From JAUASW01 sp036880965 (GTDB lineage: Bacteria > Pseudomonadota > Gammaproteobacteria > Burkholderiales > Burkholderiaceae_C): 64,000 nt of DNA. The translations under genes and the position numbers were made by a program. Positions 17,723 through 28,036 of the stretch are shown piece by piece (position 1 is the first letter of the stretch; every line of letters starts with the position of its first letter). The DNA is taken from contig NZ_JBAJMV010000003.1 in assembly GCF_036880965.1 (NCBI RefSeq), positions 434,001-498,000 of the forward strand, written 5' to 3'. The notes under the pieces are model-generated. The model did no database searches, had not been told where the DNA came from, and saw nothing but the letters and a program-made list of their open reading frames with translations.

Positions 17723-18202
17723 ATGTTCACGAAGTCCCTGATCTCCCGCCGCGCCACGCTGTCCGCCCTGGCCCTCGGTCTGGCCCTCTCCGCCTGCGGT
17801 GGTGGCGGCGGCGATGGCGGCTCGTCCGGCAACAGCGATCCCTACGGCTGGTCGTCTGTCACGGCCTTGAAGACGACCGACATCAAGGTCGGTACCGGTG
17901 CCACCATCGCCACCGCCAATGCTGTGATGGTGCACTACACGGGTTGGCTCTATGACCAGAGCAAGGCCGATTTCAAGGGCACCAAGTTCGACAGCTCGGT
18001 CGACCGCAACAAGCCCGAGGAAATCGTCTTCGGCATGGGGCTGGTGATCAAGGGCTGGGACCAAGGCCTGGTCGGCATGAAGGTAGGCGGCAAGCGCCAA
18101 CTGATCATCCCTGCATCGTTGGGCTATGGCAGTGCCGGCAAAGGGTCCATCCCGGGCGCCGCCGCCTTGGTTTTCGACGTCGAACTGCTGTCGATCAACT
18201 GA
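17723..18202 (+). CDS. FKBP-type peptidyl-prolyl cis-trans isomerase, lipoprotein
   Basis: A 159-residue lipoprotein starting MFTKSLISRRATLSALALGL with lipobox LSAC followed by GGGGGDGGSS. The mature domain is a single FKBP fold: VMVHYTGWLYD, GTKFDSSVDR, FGMGLVIKGWDQGLVGMKVG, GKRQLIIPASLGYG and LVFDVELLSI. All of the aromatic pocket positions typical of FKBPs are present. A TATAGT box at 17682-17687 may be its -10 element, without a clear -35. It is convergent with panC, 37 bp apart. Confidence 0.95.
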   Translation: MFTKSLISRRATLSALALGLALSACGGGGGDGGSSGNSDPYGWSSVTALKTTDIKVGTGATIATANAVMVHYTGWLYDQSKADFKGTKFDSSVDRNKPEEIVFGMGLVIKGWDQGLVGMKVGGKRQLIIPASLGYGSAGKGSIPGAAALVFDVELLSIN

Positions 18203-18218
18203 AGGCCAGCGTGGCCTC
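18203..18218. terminator. Short hairpin between convergent FKBP and panC genes
   Basis: AGGCCA and TGGCCT form a 6-bp stem with a 3-base loop in the 37-bp gap between two convergent genes. No T-tract follows on either strand, so terminator function is uncertain. Confidence 0.25.
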
Positions 18219-18239
18219 CATCTAGCAAGTCCGAAGAGC

Positions 18240-19067
18240 TTACAGCTCCAGGTTGTCGATCAACCGGGTAGCGCCCAGCTTCGCAGCGGCCAGGGCCACC
18301 AGCGGCTCGCCGTCCAAGGGCGCGCCCAGGTCGCGCTGGCGGCGCAGCACAACGTAGTCGGGCTGCCAGCCATGGGCGCGCAAGGCCTCCAGGGCCTCGG
18401 TTTCCAGCGGCGCCACGTCGCGGCGGCCAGCCTGCCAGCCGGCGATCAAGGACTTCAGCGTGGCTGACAGGCGCAGCGCCTCGACCTTCTCCGCGTCGCT
18501 CAGGTAGCCATTGCGTGACGACAGCGCCAGGCCCTGCTCGCTGCGGCAGGTCTCGCCGCCGATGATCTCGATGGGCAGCGCCATCTGCGCCACCATGCGG
18601 CGGATGACCATCAGCTGCTGGTAGTCCTTCTTGCCGAACACGGCCAGCTGCGGCTGGACGATGTTGAACAGCTTGTGAACGACCGTGCTGACCCCGGTGA
18701 AGAAGCCGGGCCGGAAATGGCCTTCCAGAATGTCGGCCAGCTCGGCCGGCGGATGCACCTTGTAGCCCTGCGGCTCGGGATAGAGCTCACGCTCGTCCGG
18801 CGCGAAAACGAGGTCGCAACCGGCGCTCTCCAGCATCCGGCAGTCGTTCTCCAGCGTGCGCGGATAGCGGTCGAAGTCTTCGTGCGGCAGGAACTGCAGC
18901 CGGTTGACGAAGATGCTGGCGATCACCGGGCCGGCCGTCGCGCTGCGAGCCTGGCGCACCAGGGCCAGATGGCCCTCATGCAGATTGCCCATGGTCGGCA
19001 CGAAGGCGCGGCCCGTCCGGCCCGCCAGCTCGGCGCGCAACTCGGCGATGGTGTGGATCAGCTTCAT
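18240..19067 (-). CDS. panC: Pantothenate synthetase PanC
   Basis: PanC condenses pantoate and beta-alanine with ATP to pantothenate, the coenzyme A precursor. The 275-residue protein has VPTMGNLHEGHLALVRQAR (HIGH-type motif), ASIFVNRLQF, VFGKKDYQQLMVIRRMV and LSSRNGYLS (KMSKS equivalent), with the usual length. It starts 16 bp after panB on the same strand; together they form the panBC operon. The C-terminus TRLIDNLEL is normal for the family. Confidence 0.97.
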   Translation of the reverse strand: MKLIHTIAELRAELAGRTGRAFVPTMGNLHEGHLALVRQARSATAGPVIASIFVNRLQFLPHEDFDRYPRTLENDCRMLESAGCDLVFAPDERELYPEPQGYKVHPPAELADILEGHFRPGFFTGVSTVVHKLFNIVQPQLAVFGKKDYQQLMVIRRMVAQMALPIEIIGGETCRSEQGLALSSRNGYLSDAEKVEALRLSATLKSLIAGWQAGRRDVAPLETEALEALRAHGWQPDYVVLRRQRDLGAPLDGEPLVALAAAKLGATRLIDNLEL

Positions 19068-19083
19068 CGGTCGGTCGATCGCC

Positions 19084-19899
19084 TCAATAGCCGTGCAGGT
19101 CGTCTTGCGGGAAGGTCTGCGCCTTCACTTCCGCCACATAGCGGCGTACGGCATCCTGCACCGAGGATGCGCCCTGCATGAAGTTCTTGACGAAGCGCGG
19201 GCGGCGGCCGGGCGTGATGTCCAGCATGTCGTGCAGCACGAGCACCTGGCCCGAGCAACCCACACCCGCACCGATGCCGATCACGGGAATCTGCAGCTCG
19301 GCCGTCAATTCGGCGGCCAGGGCGGCGGGCACCATCTCCAGCACCAGCATCTGCGCGCCGGCAGCGGCCAGCTCATGCGCCTGCTTCTTCAGCAGGGCGG
19401 CGCCGGCTTCATCGCGGCCCTGGACCTTGTAGCCGCCCAGCGCGGTGACCGTCTGCGGCGTGAAGCCGAGGTGGGCACAGACCGGGATGCCACGCTCGAC
19501 CAGGAAGCGCACCGTCTCGGCCGTCCAGCCGCCGCCTTCGAGCTTGACCATGTGGGCGCCGGCCTTCACGAGCGCAGCCGCGCTCTTCCAGGCTTCCGCC
19601 GTGGAGGCCTGGTAGCTGTCGAAGGGCATGTCGCCGATCACCCAGGCGCTCTTGCGGCCGCGGGCCACGCTGGCCGTGTGATAGACCATGTCGGCCAGGC
19701 TCACCGGCACCGTGCTGGTCTGGCCTTGCAGCACATTGCCCAGCGAGTCACCCACCAGCAGAACGTCAACGCCGGCTTCGTCCAGCAAGCTGGCGAAGGC
19801 CGCGTCGTAGCAGGTCAGCATGGCGATCTTGTCCCCGCTGGCATGCATGTCCAGCAGGCGCTGCAGCGTGACGGACTTTCTTTCGGTGGTCGTGTTCAT
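19084..19899 (-). CDS. panB: 3-methyl-2-oxobutanoate hydroxymethyltransferase PanB
   Basis: PanB adds a hydroxymethyl group from 5,10-methylene-tetrahydrofolate to alpha-ketoisovalerate, the first step to pantoate. The 271-residue protein shows MLTCYDAAFASLLDEAGVD, LLVGDSLGNVLQG, MPFDSY, MVKLEGGGW, IPVCAHLGFTPQ and IPVIGIGAGVGCSGQVLVLHD, covering the metal and ketopantoate binding residues. It is the first gene of the panBC unit and is divergent from oxyR across 130 bp. Confidence 0.97.
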   Translation of the reverse strand: MNTTTERKSVTLQRLLDMHASGDKIAMLTCYDAAFASLLDEAGVDVLLVGDSLGNVLQGQTSTVPVSLADMVYHTASVARGRKSAWVIGDMPFDSYQASTAEAWKSAAALVKAGAHMVKLEGGGWTAETVRFLVERGIPVCAHLGFTPQTVTALGGYKVQGRDEAGAALLKKQAHELAAAGAQMLVLEMVPAALAAELTAELQIPVIGIGAGVGCSGQVLVLHDMLDITPGRRPRFVKNFMQGASSVQDAVRRYVAEVKAQTFPQDDLHGY

Positions 19900-20029
19900 G
19901 GGCGCTGTGCGCCCGGATTGGGCGCGAAAATGCCGAAACGGCAGGCGGGGCGCAGTGTAGCGGTGGCACCCCGGGTTTGCACGGAGGGGCCCTCGGGTTA
20001 GGCTCGGCGCTCAAGTTGTCGGAGCCCGC

Positions 20030-20950
20030 ATGACCCTCACCGAGTTGCGTTACATCGTTGCAGTCGCCCGCGAACGGCACTTCGGCCGCGCGGCCGAGGC
20101 CTGCTTCGTGTCGCAGCCAACGCTGAGCGTGGCGATCAAGAAGCTCGAGGAAGAGCTGGACGTCAAGATCTTCGAGCGCGGCGCGGCCGAGGTCTCGGTC
20201 ACCCCATTGGGCGAAGAGATCGTGCGGCAGGCGCAGGCCGTGATCGAGCAGGCCGGTGCGATCAAGGAGATCGCCAAGCGCGGCAAGGACCCGCTCGCTG
20301 GCGCCCTGAAGCTGGGCATCATCTACACGATTGGCCCCTACCTCCTGCCGGCGCTGGTCAAGCAGACCATCGAGCTCTACCCGCAGATGCCCCTGATGCT
20401 GCAGGAGAACTTCACCGTCAAGCTGCTGGAGATGCTGCGCACCGGCGAGCTGGACTGCGCCATCATGGCCGAGCCCTTTCCGGACACGGGTCTCGCCATC
20501 GCACCGCTGTATGACGAGCCCTTTGTCGTGGCCGTGCCCGCCAGCCACCCGTTTGCCGGGCGCGAAAGCATCAGCGCCGCCGAGCTGAAGAAGGAAACCA
20601 TGCTCCTGCTCGGCACCGGCCACTGCTTCCGCGACCATGTGCTCGAGGTCTGCCCCGAGTTCGCCCGCTTCTCGTCCGACGCCGAAGGCATTCGCAAGAG
20701 CTTCGAAGGCAGCTCGCTGGAGACGATCAAGCACATGGTGGCTTCGGGCATGGGCGTGACCGTCGTGCCCAGCTTGAGCGTACCGCCCCATCCTTCGCCC
20801 CACCTGCGCTTCGTTCCGTTTGAGGCGCCCATCCCCAGCCGCCGCGTGGTGCTGGCCTGGCGTCGCACCTTCACCCGCTACGAGGCCATCGCAGCGCTGC
20901 GCAACGCGATCTACGCCTGCGAGCTGGGCGGGGTGACGCGGCTGTCCTGA
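20030..20950 (+). CDS. oxyR: Hydrogen peroxide-sensing LysR-family regulator OxyR
   Basis: A 306-residue LysR regulator with the helix-turn-helix at about 5-60 (HFGRAAEACFVSQPTLSVAI). The redox pair falls at Cys199 and Cys208 in GTGHCFRDHVLEVC, the same numbering as in E. coli OxyR. Oxidation by H2O2 forms the disulfide that activates transcription of defence genes. katG lies 1.5 kb downstream on the same strand and dps 5 kb downstream, which supports the assignment. A PEP-CTERM protease gene lies between oxyR and katG. Confidence 0.95.
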   Translation: MTLTELRYIVAVARERHFGRAAEACFVSQPTLSVAIKKLEEELDVKIFERGAAEVSVTPLGEEIVRQAQAVIEQAGAIKEIAKRGKDPLAGALKLGIIYTIGPYLLPALVKQTIELYPQMPLMLQENFTVKLLEMLRTGELDCAIMAEPFPDTGLAIAPLYDEPFVVAVPASHPFAGRESISAAELKKETMLLLGTGHCFRDHVLEVCPEFARFSSDAEGIRKSFEGSSLETIKHMVASGMGVTVVPSLSVPPHPSPHLRFVPFEAPIPSRRVVLAWRRTFTRYEAIAALRNAIYACELGGVTRLS

Positions 20951-21138
20951 GCCCTGCAAATTCGGGCAAACCCCGCCCTTCATTTGCGGGCATCACGGGC
21001 GCAGGCCGCACCGATCAGCCTTATGCTGCGCCCGCACCGCCAGTATGTGAGCATTAGTTCACGACATCCGGCGGCGTCGGTCGCCGGCCACCCCGGCTGA
21101 TCGTCCAACAACAAGACTGAATCAGAGGGATCACTACC

Positions 21139-22284
21139 ATGATCAACAAGCGTACCGCCCTGGTGGCGGCACTGGCAGCTGCCGCATTGGCCGCGGCCAA
21201 CCCCGCCCTGGCCCTGGACACCCGAACCGTTTCCGGCAGCTATGGCGACCTGAGCTGGAGCGCCCAGAGCAATATCGTCGGCGTGACCTCCACGGCCACC
21301 GGCGCTGCCGGCGGCGATCCGCGCTACTTTGCACCCATGCCCCAGTACAGCGGCGTGGCCACCTTGATCATGAACTACGGCGCCGCCGGTTCCTTCATCT
21401 GCACCGGCTCGCTGATGGAAGACCGTCGCACCATCCTGACCGCCGCCCACTGCGTCAGCGACGGCTCGGCCGACCGTCCGCTGAGCACGACCGTCTATTT
21501 CTACAACGGCACCAATCCGGACACCGTCCCGCTCGCCGCGCCCAGCTTCAGCTATGCCGTGAGCAACTACAAGGTGCACTCGGCCTACACCGGCCACGTG
21601 ATCGACCAGAACGACATCGCCGTGCTGACCCTGGACAACTGGGTCGACTCGTCGATCAGCACCTATGACCTCTACACCAGCGACCTGACCGGTCAGGGCT
21701 ACAACATTGCCGGCTACGGCGGCCGCTCCAACACCGGCGGCACTGTGGGTACCAACCTGGGTACGGGCCGCCTGCGCCAGGGCGACAACCGCTACGACTT
21801 CCGCATGGGCGACGACGATTTCCTGTTCCCGGACGGCCACACGGTCTGGAGCGATGTGCTGGGTGAACCCTCGTCGCAGATCGAGTACACCTACCTGGCG
21901 GACTTCGACAACGGCCAGGACGCCAACGACGCCAGCTGCCGCACCGTGGTGCTGGGCCTGGGCTTGCCGGCCTCCGGCAAGTACTGCGACCTGGGCGTGG
22001 GTGCCGACGAGGTGTCCAGCGCCGGCGGCGACTCCGGCGGCCCTGAGTTCGTCGACGGAAAGGTCGCATCGGTGACCTCGTTCGGCCTGAGCTTCGGCGG
22101 CTTCTACGGCGACATCAACCCAGGCCTGAACAGCAGCTTCGGCGAGTTCAACGGCTTCGTGCCGACCTCGATCCATGCCGACTTCATCCGCTCCAGCTTC
22201 ATTCCTGAGCCGGCCAGCATGGCCCTGGTGGGCCTGGGCCTGCTGGGCCTGGGTCTGACCCGCCGCAAGAAGCAGCAAGGCTGA
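21139..22284 (+). CDS. Trypsin-like serine protease with PEP-CTERM sorting tail
   Basis: A 381-residue secreted protease. The signal peptide is MINKRTALVAALAAAALAAA. The catalytic triad is visible: His104 in TILTAAHCVS, Asp159 in QNDIAVLTLD and Ser299 in GGDSGGPEF, the chymotrypsin (S1) arrangement. The C-terminus is a PEP-CTERM signal: IPEPASMALVGLGLLGLGL followed by TRRKKQQG. This directs processing by an exosortase and surface or extracellular-matrix localisation. The start has AGAGGGA upstream. It is flanked by oxyR and katG on the same strand, and a strong terminator closes it. The exosortase itself is not in this window. Confidence 0.93.
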   Translation: MINKRTALVAALAAAALAAANPALALDTRTVSGSYGDLSWSAQSNIVGVTSTATGAAGGDPRYFAPMPQYSGVATLIMNYGAAGSFICTGSLMEDRRTILTAAHCVSDGSADRPLSTTVYFYNGTNPDTVPLAAPSFSYAVSNYKVHSAYTGHVIDQNDIAVLTLDNWVDSSISTYDLYTSDLTGQGYNIAGYGGRSNTGGTVGTNLGTGRLRQGDNRYDFRMGDDDFLFPDGHTVWSDVLGEPSSQIEYTYLADFDNGQDANDASCRTVVLGLGLPASGKYCDLGVGADEVSSAGGDSGGPEFVDGKVASVTSFGLSFGGFYGDINPGLNSSFGEFNGFVPTSIHADFIRSSFIPEPASMALVGLGLLGLGLTRRKKQQG

Positions 22285-22306
22285 GCCCTCGCCGCTGATT
22301 GAAACC

Positions 22307-22343
22307 GGGGCCGCCTCCAGCCTGGAGGCGGCCCCATCTTTTT
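22307..22343 (+). terminator. Rho-independent terminator after the PEP-CTERM protease gene
   Basis: A perfect 13-bp GC-rich stem, GGGGCCGCCTCCA with TGGAGGCGGCCCC and a 3-base loop (GCC), is followed by ATCTTTTT. It lies 22 bp after the protease stop codon and separates the gene from katG. Confidence 0.9.
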
Positions 22344-22442
22344 GGCTATCGCCGCGGTTGAGCCATTCAAATTGCCAGCCCCGGAGCATGGGCCTATCGT
22401 TGCCGCCATCGCAGCCCAGCCTGCACTCAGCGGAGATCCACG

Positions 22443-24581
<2,139 letters not shown>

Positions 24582-24698
24582 GCTGCATGCGCGGGCAGCA
24601 ATCGGCGGTCGGCATGTGCGGTAGCGCACAGCGCCGGCCGCCGCGTGGGGCGAGAGTCGAAGGCATTGGCGCTACGGCGCCTGTGCCGGAGATGCGCA

Positions 24699-24926
24699 AT
24701 GAACAGCCCTCGCTACCTGACTACTGAAGATGCACAGCATCGCCCCGTCTGCCCGCAATGCGGCGGGCCCCTGCGGCGCGTGCATCGCCATGCCATCGAC
24801 ATGCTGATCGACACGCTGATACCTGTGCTGCGCTTTCGCTGCGTGACGGCCGAGTGTGGCTGGGAGGGCCGTCGGCGCAGGCTGCAGACGCAGCGCAGCG
24901 ACGGCGCACGCCGACAAGTCCTCTAG
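24699..24926 (+). CDS. Small zinc-ribbon protein, unknown function
   Basis: A 75-residue protein starting MNSPRYLTTEDAQHRPVCPQ. Two cysteine pairs, CPQC at about 18-21 and C...CGW at about 50-56, could form one zinc ribbon; between them is a hydrophobic stretch (AIDMLIDTLIPVLRF). Small proteins of this pattern (CPxCG ... RFRCxxxxCGWxG) are widespread in Burkholderiales without known function. The start at 24699 is preceded by GGAG; a longer in-frame start at 24645 adds 18 unlikely residues. The stop overlaps the following opposite-strand gene by 4 bp. Confidence 0.7.
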   Translation: MNSPRYLTTEDAQHRPVCPQCGGPLRRVHRHAIDMLIDTLIPVLRFRCVTAECGWEGRRRRLQTQRSDGARRQVL

Positions 24927-25756
24927 CGCCGACGACCGCACATCGCGGCCTTGCTCGCCACAAACGCGCCCGCCAGCAGGGAGACGCACAGCCACAGAGA
25001 ACCCACCAAGGCGGTATGGAACCGGCGGTCCTCGATGGCCTGGATGTTTGCGTCCAGTTGTTGCAAGTCCTGCTTGGCCAGTCCATGAGCCGCACGCACG
25101 CGCAACTCCGCCTCGCGCTGACCCAGCCCGGTGCGCAACGCGACCAGCCGGCCCACGTAGCGCAGGTCGGACGGCGGCAGCGAGCTCATCTGACCGGCGT
25201 TGATGAAGGTCTCGGCCACCTCATTCACGGCACGCCGGGCCGCAAGCTCCGCCTCGGGCGTCAGCGGCGCCAGGCTGGCGGCCTGCGGGCTTTGGAACAA
25301 GCCATTGACATGCCGCATCAAGACATCGTGAGGCATCTCCACAAAAGCGGCGCCGCGGCGATTGGCATCGCCAACGAAAACCGTCAGCATGGCAAGCACC
25401 ATCAGGGCAAGCAGCCAGGCGACGACGGCATCGCGCTGTTCGTGCCGCATGCCGACCGCTACATGATGGCGCCGTTGCCCGGCCAGGTAGCCACACAGCC
25501 CGGCAGCCAGCAGCTGCACACCGGCCAGCTTCCACAGGGCCTGGTCACTTGGAATGCCGCCCGCGAAGCCCAGCCAGGGATGCGGCGCCGGTGCAGACCA
25601 GCCGAACCCGGCGCTGAAGATCAGCGTCACCGCCACGACGGCGCCCAGGACGATCGCGCGATGACCGGTGGTCAGACTTCGGCGTGGGCTGGGCGCAGTC
25701 TGTGGGGCATCGCCCTCGGCTGGATTGGCATCAAAGGAGTTGGCAGGCATGGGCAT
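24923..25756 (-). CDS. Integral membrane protein of unknown function
   Basis: A 277-residue protein with four or more hydrophobic segments: AIVLGAVVAVTLIFSAGFGW, LAGVQLLAAGLCGYLAG, AVVAWLLALMVLAMLTVFVG and the C-terminal LVGSLWLCVSLLAGAFVA. Between the third and fourth lies a soluble, helical stretch of about 120 residues (AELAARRAVNEVAETFINAG, TGLGQREAELRVRAAHGLA). I do not recognise the family. The start is uncertain: ATGs lie at 25756 and 25750, and an upstream in-frame ATG at 25813. It stands between katG and dps, but its orientation is opposite to both. Confidence 0.65.
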   Translation of the reverse strand: MPMPANSFDANPAEGDAPQTAPSPRRSLTTGHRAIVLGAVVAVTLIFSAGFGWSAPAPHPWLGFAGGIPSDQALWKLAGVQLLAAGLCGYLAGQRRHHVAVGMRHEQRDAVVAWLLALMVLAMLTVFVGDANRRGAAFVEMPHDVLMRHVNGLFQSPQAASLAPLTPEAELAARRAVNEVAETFINAGQMSSLPPSDLRYVGRLVALRTGLGQREAELRVRAAHGLAKQDLQQLDANIQAIEDRRFHTALVGSLWLCVSLLAGAFVASKAAMCGRRR

Positions 25757-25900
25757 TCCGTTGCCGCAAGCCTGCGGTTGCGACCGAGCCTCGTCTGTGC
25801 GCTGCCGAACCAAGCCCGGCGAGCGCCGGCCAGCGTCAGGGCAGCAAATCCCTTAGCATGGCTGCGACCCAGCGACCTCCACCCACTTCAAGGACCCGCC

Positions 25901-26395
25901 ATGGCCAAGAAAGCCCCCGCCTCCACGATCAACATCGGCATCAGCGAGAAGGACCGCGCCGCCATCGCGGCCGGTCTTTCCAAGCTGCTGGCCGACACCT
26001 ACACGCTCTACCTGACCACGCACAACTTCCACTGGAACGTGACCGGGCCCATGTTCAATTCGCTGCACGCGATGTTCATGGCCCAGTACACCGAGCTCTG
26101 GAACGCGGTGGACCCGGTGGCCGAGCGCATCCGCTCGCTGGGCCATGTGGCGCCGGGCTCCTATGCCCAGTTCGCCAAGCTCAGCTCCCTGAAGGACGCG
26201 CCGGCCACGCCGCCCAAGGCGCTGGAGATGGTGCGCATCCTGATGCAAGGCCACGAGGGCGTCGCCCGCACGGCGCGCAGCCTGTTCCCGGCGGTGGAGA
26301 AGGCTTCGGACGAGCCGACGGCCGACCTCTTGACGCAGCGGATCACGGTGCATGAACAGACTGCTTGGATGCTCAGGAGTCTTCTTGAAGAATGA
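25901..26395 (+). CDS. dps: Dps-family ferritin-like DNA-protection protein with recoded C-terminus
   Basis: A 164-residue Dps/ferroxidase protein. The inter-subunit ferroxidase residues are seen in LTTHNFHWNVTGP and AVDPVAERIRSLG, and the family helix pattern is complete. Dps oxidises Fe(II) with H2O2 and shields DNA, fitting the oxyR-katG context. The last 12 codons (QTAWMLRSLLEE) use low-GC codons (ACT GCT CTC AGG AGT CTT CTT GAA GAA) unlike the rest of the gene. A second copy of the same 12 codons with GC-rich codons lies 62 bp past the stop (26458-26496). The start has an AAGGA box at 25889-25893. Confidence 0.95.
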   Translation: MAKKAPASTINIGISEKDRAAIAAGLSKLLADTYTLYLTTHNFHWNVTGPMFNSLHAMFMAQYTELWNAVDPVAERIRSLGHVAPGSYAQFAKLSSLKDAPATPPKALEMVRILMQGHEGVARTARSLFPAVEKASDEPTADLLTQRITVHEQTAWMLRSLLEE

Positions 26396-26496
26396 GCATC
26401 TGCAAGCCGCAAGGCTTACGGCGCGGACTCGTGCCCGCAGGCTGTCGGCGCAGCCAACAGACGGCATGGATGCTGCGCAGCCTGCTGGAGGAGTGA
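26357..26496 (+). repeat. Duplicated dps 3' end flanking a 62-bp insert
   Basis: 26357-26395 is the current end of dps and codes for QTAWMLRSLLEE-stop. 26458-26496 codes for the same 12 residues and stop with nearly every synonymous position changed to a GC-rich codon. The intervening 62 bp codes for nothing recognisable. The second stop overlaps the start of the next gene (TGATGATG), as expected for an original dps-next gene junction. This resembles the replaced 3' end left by an element that integrated in a coding gene and was later lost. Confidence 0.75.
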
Positions 26497-26498
26497 TG

Positions 26499-27410
26499 AT
26501 GAAGTCCGCCGCGCTCGCCGTGCTGACTCTGGCCGGCTGCGTGGCGGTGCCGACGGCGCCGCCCGCTGCTGATCTGCTGTTCAGCGCCACGCGTGACGGC
26601 GCGGCCGCCCTCTACCTGCTGAGGGCCGGCCAGAGCGAGCCCGAGAAGCTTGCCAGTGGCCCAGGCAACTGGCCGGCATGGGCGCCGGACGGCCAACGCA
26701 TCGTCTTCCAGAGCCGGCGCGCGGGCAATCTCGACATCTACGCAATGGACCTGGCTGGCGGCGAGCCGCGCCAGCTGACGAACGATCCGGAGCCTGACTA
26801 CCTGGCCGAGTGGTCACCCGATGGCCGGGAGATCGTCTTCACCTCCTGGCGCAAGGAAGCCGGCGAGACTGAGCGCGCCGCCCATCTTTACCTGATGAAG
26901 CCTGACGGCAGCGAGCAGCGCCGCCTGCCCATCGCGTCGCTGAAGACCTCGGCCGGCGCCAGCTGGTCGCCCGACAGCCGCCGGCTGGTCTTCTCCCGCC
27001 AGGTCGACGGCAAGGGGGCCGAGCTCTTCATCGTGGACCGCGATGGCAGCAATGAACGGCGGCTGACACAGGACAGCGCGCAAGACATCCACAATGGTTC
27101 ACCCAGCTTCTCGCCCGACGGGCAGTGGATCGCCTTCTACTCCGACGCTGGCAAGGGCAGCGCCCAGCTGCAATTGATCAGGCCCGACGGCAGCGAGCGC
27201 CGCACGCTGCGGGCCGAGGGCAAGAACTGGTATCCGCGCTGGTCGGCGGATGGCCGCTGGTTGCTGGTCACCGGCCCGTCACTCGTCGGCGCAGATGCCA
27301 ACAACATGGACCTGCTGGCCGTACCCCTGCAGGGCGAGCCGCGGCCGCAGCTGGTGATCGGCGGCCCCAAGCGCGAGCAGGAAGGCAGCTGGCGGCCCTC
27401 GCCACGGTGA
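26499..27410 (+). CDS. TolB-like beta-propeller lipoprotein (PD40 repeats)
   Basis: A 303-residue lipoprotein with signal MKSAALAVLTLAGC (lipobox LAGC). It has six or so PD40/TolB propeller blades: WAPDGQRIVFQSRR, LDIYAMDLAGG, WSPDGREIVFTSWR, WSPDSRRLVFSRQ, SFSPDGQWIAFYSD and WSADGRWLLVTG. TolB-like proteins bind partner proteins or carbohydrates in the periplasm; no enzyme motif is present. GGAGGAG lies upstream. Tandem ATGs at 26496 and 26499 overlap the stop of the duplicated dps tail, so the gene was probably once translationally coupled to dps. Confidence 0.85.
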   Translation: MKSAALAVLTLAGCVAVPTAPPAADLLFSATRDGAAALYLLRAGQSEPEKLASGPGNWPAWAPDGQRIVFQSRRAGNLDIYAMDLAGGEPRQLTNDPEPDYLAEWSPDGREIVFTSWRKEAGETERAAHLYLMKPDGSEQRRLPIASLKTSAGASWSPDSRRLVFSRQVDGKGAELFIVDRDGSNERRLTQDSAQDIHNGSPSFSPDGQWIAFYSDAGKGSAQLQLIRPDGSERRTLRAEGKNWYPRWSADGRWLLVTGPSLVGADANNMDLLAVPLQGEPRPQLVIGGPKREQEGSWRPSPR

Positions 27411-27415
27411 CATCT

Positions 27416-27434
27416 CGGCAGGCTGATACTGCCG
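27416..27434 (+). terminator. Hairpin after the TolB-like gene
   Basis: CGGCAG and CTGCCG pair across a 7-base loop, 6 bp after the TolB-like stop codon. No T-tract follows, so an intrinsic terminator is doubtful. Confidence 0.25.
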
Positions 27435-27528
27435 TCCGTCGGCCGCTGACCCGTCACCGCAGGCGAGGTCGGCACACTGCACCGCTCACACGCATTCCGC
27501 GTGGACAGACTCATTCAAGAGGCTATCA

Positions 27529-28005
27529 ATGCGCCCCATGTCCCGTTTGATCCCGGCTCTTGCTGCCGCGCTGCTGTTGGCCAGCAACGCCACCTGGGCT
27601 GCCGAGCCGACCCGCGAGGAACTGTCCCGCCAGGTCGAGGCCCTGGATAAGGAATTCTTCGACGCCTTCAACAACTGCAAGATAGAGAAGCTCACCGGGA
27701 TGGTGGCCGAGGACCTGGAGTTCTTCCACGACAAGAACGGCCTGATGCGCTCGCGCCAGGCCTTCATCAAGGCGGTCAGGAACAATGTCTGCGGCAAGTT
27801 CCGCCGCGAGCCGATCGCCGGCACGATGGTGGTCTATCCACTGGAGAAATTCGGCGCGATCCAGATGGGCGATCACAAGTTCTGCACCCCGGACGGCAGC
27901 CGCTGCGAGGGCCAGGGCAAGTATGTGAACGTCTGGCAGCGCAAGGGCGAGCGCTGGGAAATGATGCGGGTGCTCAGCTATGAGCACCACCCACTGACGC
28001 AGTGA
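27529..28005 (+). CDS. Secreted DUF4440/NTF2-like protein
   Basis: A 158-residue protein. The signal peptide is MRPMSRLIPALAAALLLASN with cleavage near WAAEP. The mature part is an NTF2-like fold of the DUF4440 kind: LDKEFFDAFNNCKIEKLTGM, LEFFHDKNGLMRSRQAFI, and the C-terminal YVNVWQRKGERWEMMRVLSY. Such domains act as small ligand-binding or isomerase-like pockets; the function is unknown. AAGAGG lies 6 bp before the ATG at 27529. Two cysteines (NNVCG and CTPDGSRC) could form disulfides, consistent with export. Confidence 0.82.
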   Translation: MRPMSRLIPALAAALLLASNATWAAEPTREELSRQVEALDKEFFDAFNNCKIEKLTGMVAEDLEFFHDKNGLMRSRQAFIKAVRNNVCGKFRREPIAGTMVVYPLEKFGAIQMGDHKFCTPDGSRCEGQGKYVNVWQRKGERWEMMRVLSYEHHPLTQ

Positions 28006-28036
28006 ATGGGCGCCCTCCCGGGCACCCGCCACCGAT

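Noticed and set aside
22344..22442. OxyR binding site upstream of katG
   Set aside because: CTATC-like half-sites are present, but I could not place four ATAG/CTAT-type elements at the required spacing.
24758..25900. In-frame upstream extension of dps
   Set aside because: The stretch lies antisense to the membrane protein gene and does not resemble Dps; the ATG at 25901 gives the normal family length.
26396..26457. Possible integron attC site or group II intron remnant between the two dps tails
   Set aside because: Small hairpins exist (AAGCC with GGCTT), but no GTTRRRY/RYYYAAC core pair or intron motifs are found in 62 bp.
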